Source: Flammeovirgaceae bacterium BBD 1991-12 (GTDB taxonomy: Bacteria > Bacteroidota > Bacteroidia > Cytophagales > Cyclobacteriaceae). Taken from it: 64,000 nt of DNA. The DNA lies in the NCBI GenBank assembly GCA_001657315.1, contig LYSV01000043.1, positions 1 to 64,000 of the forward strand, read 5' to 3'. Below, in pieces: positions 63,813-64,000 of this stretch. The notes below the pieces were generated by a model. It was given only the letters and a program-made list of their open reading frames with translations, was not told where the DNA came from and searched no databases. Every line of letters starts with the position of its first letter. Positions within the stretch are counted from its first letter, which is position 1. The position numbers were made by a program, and so were the translations under genes.

Positions 63813-64000
63813 TCAATTGAAGCTGGAAACCTCCAGTATTTCCTTGTCCAGACTCCCCAATTCTTCCACCAGATACCTTTTGTTCCATCCAAAGATCTCC
63901 ATCATGTAATCACCTATTGCCTCGCCAAACTGCCTGACGCTGTCAATATCAAAATACAGCCGTCCTGTTCTGCGAATGAAAAAATCCCTCAGGTTGAATA
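63813..64000 (-). CDS. glpD: Glycerol-3-phosphate dehydrogenase, C-terminal end (5' part outside)
   Basis: The frame is open to the right edge; about 61 residues are visible. RDFFIRRTGRLYFDIDSVRQ, then EAIGDYMMEIFGWNKRYLVE and a final helix, resembles the C-terminal helical domain of FAD-dependent glycerol-3-phosphate dehydrogenases (the FIRRTG segment is typical of GlpD in Firmicutes and Bacteroidota). The stop lies 4 bases before the amylosucrase ATG, so the two should be co-transcribed. The oxidising FAD part lies outside the window, so the call is based on this tail only. Confidence 0.65.
   Translation of the reverse strand, partial: FNLRDFFIRRTGRLYFDIDSVRQFGEAIGDYMMEIFGWNKRYLVEELGSLDKEILEVSSFN

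Noticed and set aside
63809-63892. Longer N-terminus for amylosucrase (84 bases)
   Set aside because: It overlaps the end of the upstream GlpD-like gene in another frame, and family members begin near the ATG at 63808.

Overview
The window reads as chromosomal DNA of a Bacteroidota bacterium, most likely order Cytophagales. Supporting signs are type IX secretion C-terminal tails of both kinds (Por-secretion type A and gliding-associated type B), a PorP/SprF protein, a sigma/FecR/TonB-receptor/DUF4249 operon, many lipoproteins, almost no Shine-Dalgarno sequences, and -7 boxes of the TAnnTTTG type. No phage, plasmid, CRISPR or intact insertion sequence is visible. Genus cannot be fixed from sequence alone.

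Layout. 0-9 kb is a patchy region: the end of a Fn3-repeat surface protein, a serpin lipoprotein, an NmrA-type reductase with its AraC regulator, a PadR regulator with a truncated permease stub, an SDR enzyme, another AraC regulator, a broken M61-like peptidase and a small lipoprotein. 8.7-11.5 kb holds an azoR / DGPF protein / ECF42-type sigma operon. 11.8-17.2 kb is an ECF sigma - lipoprotein - FecR - TonB-dependent receptor - DUF4249 uptake operon. 17.5-18.2 kb has a SnoaL-like gene and a 22-copy heptamer satellite. 18.2-28.2 kb is a nitrate-ammonification operon: NapA-like molybdoenzyme, tetraheme cytochrome, small membrane protein, beta-barrel protein, NrfH, NrfA and fused ResB-CcsA. 28.3-31.4 kb is a second azoR / sigma / alpha-beta-barrel locus with a divergent AraC gene. 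31.5-33.3 kb has a GNAT enzyme, decayed sequence, a DUF5661-like gene and tRNA-Glu with two remnants of its 3' end. 33.5-43.9 kb is mostly housekeeping: gap, yebC-type regulator, EamA transporter, pncB-pncA NAD salvage, lgt, J-domain/TPR protein, TerB-like protein, PspC and OmpA proteins. 43.9-53.4 kb is a type IX secretion-related locus: a sigma factor and a membrane anti-sigma factor with a frameshifted type B tail, facing a PorP/SprF protein, a 1737-residue surface protein and a type B tail protein. 53.5-64 kb has a class III aminotransferase, a KirBac-like channel, TrpB2, a lipoprotein, and an operon for sucrose/glucan metabolism (glycerol-3-phosphate dehydrogenase end, amylosucrase, GH13 glucosidase, ROK kinase).

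How the parts work together. NapA would reduce nitrate to nitrite and NrfHA nitrite to ammonium, with CcsBA attaching haem to the cytochromes. The sucrose operon would turn sucrose into alpha-glucan plus fructose, trim glucan and phosphorylate the freed sugars. The two most interesting candidates for undescribed biology are the sigma/anti-sigma pair whose anti-sigma factor ends in a secretion-type tail domain next to SprF and its probable cargo, and the repeated association of an FMN azoreductase with an ECF sigma factor and a small dimeric alpha/beta-barrel protein at two separate loci.
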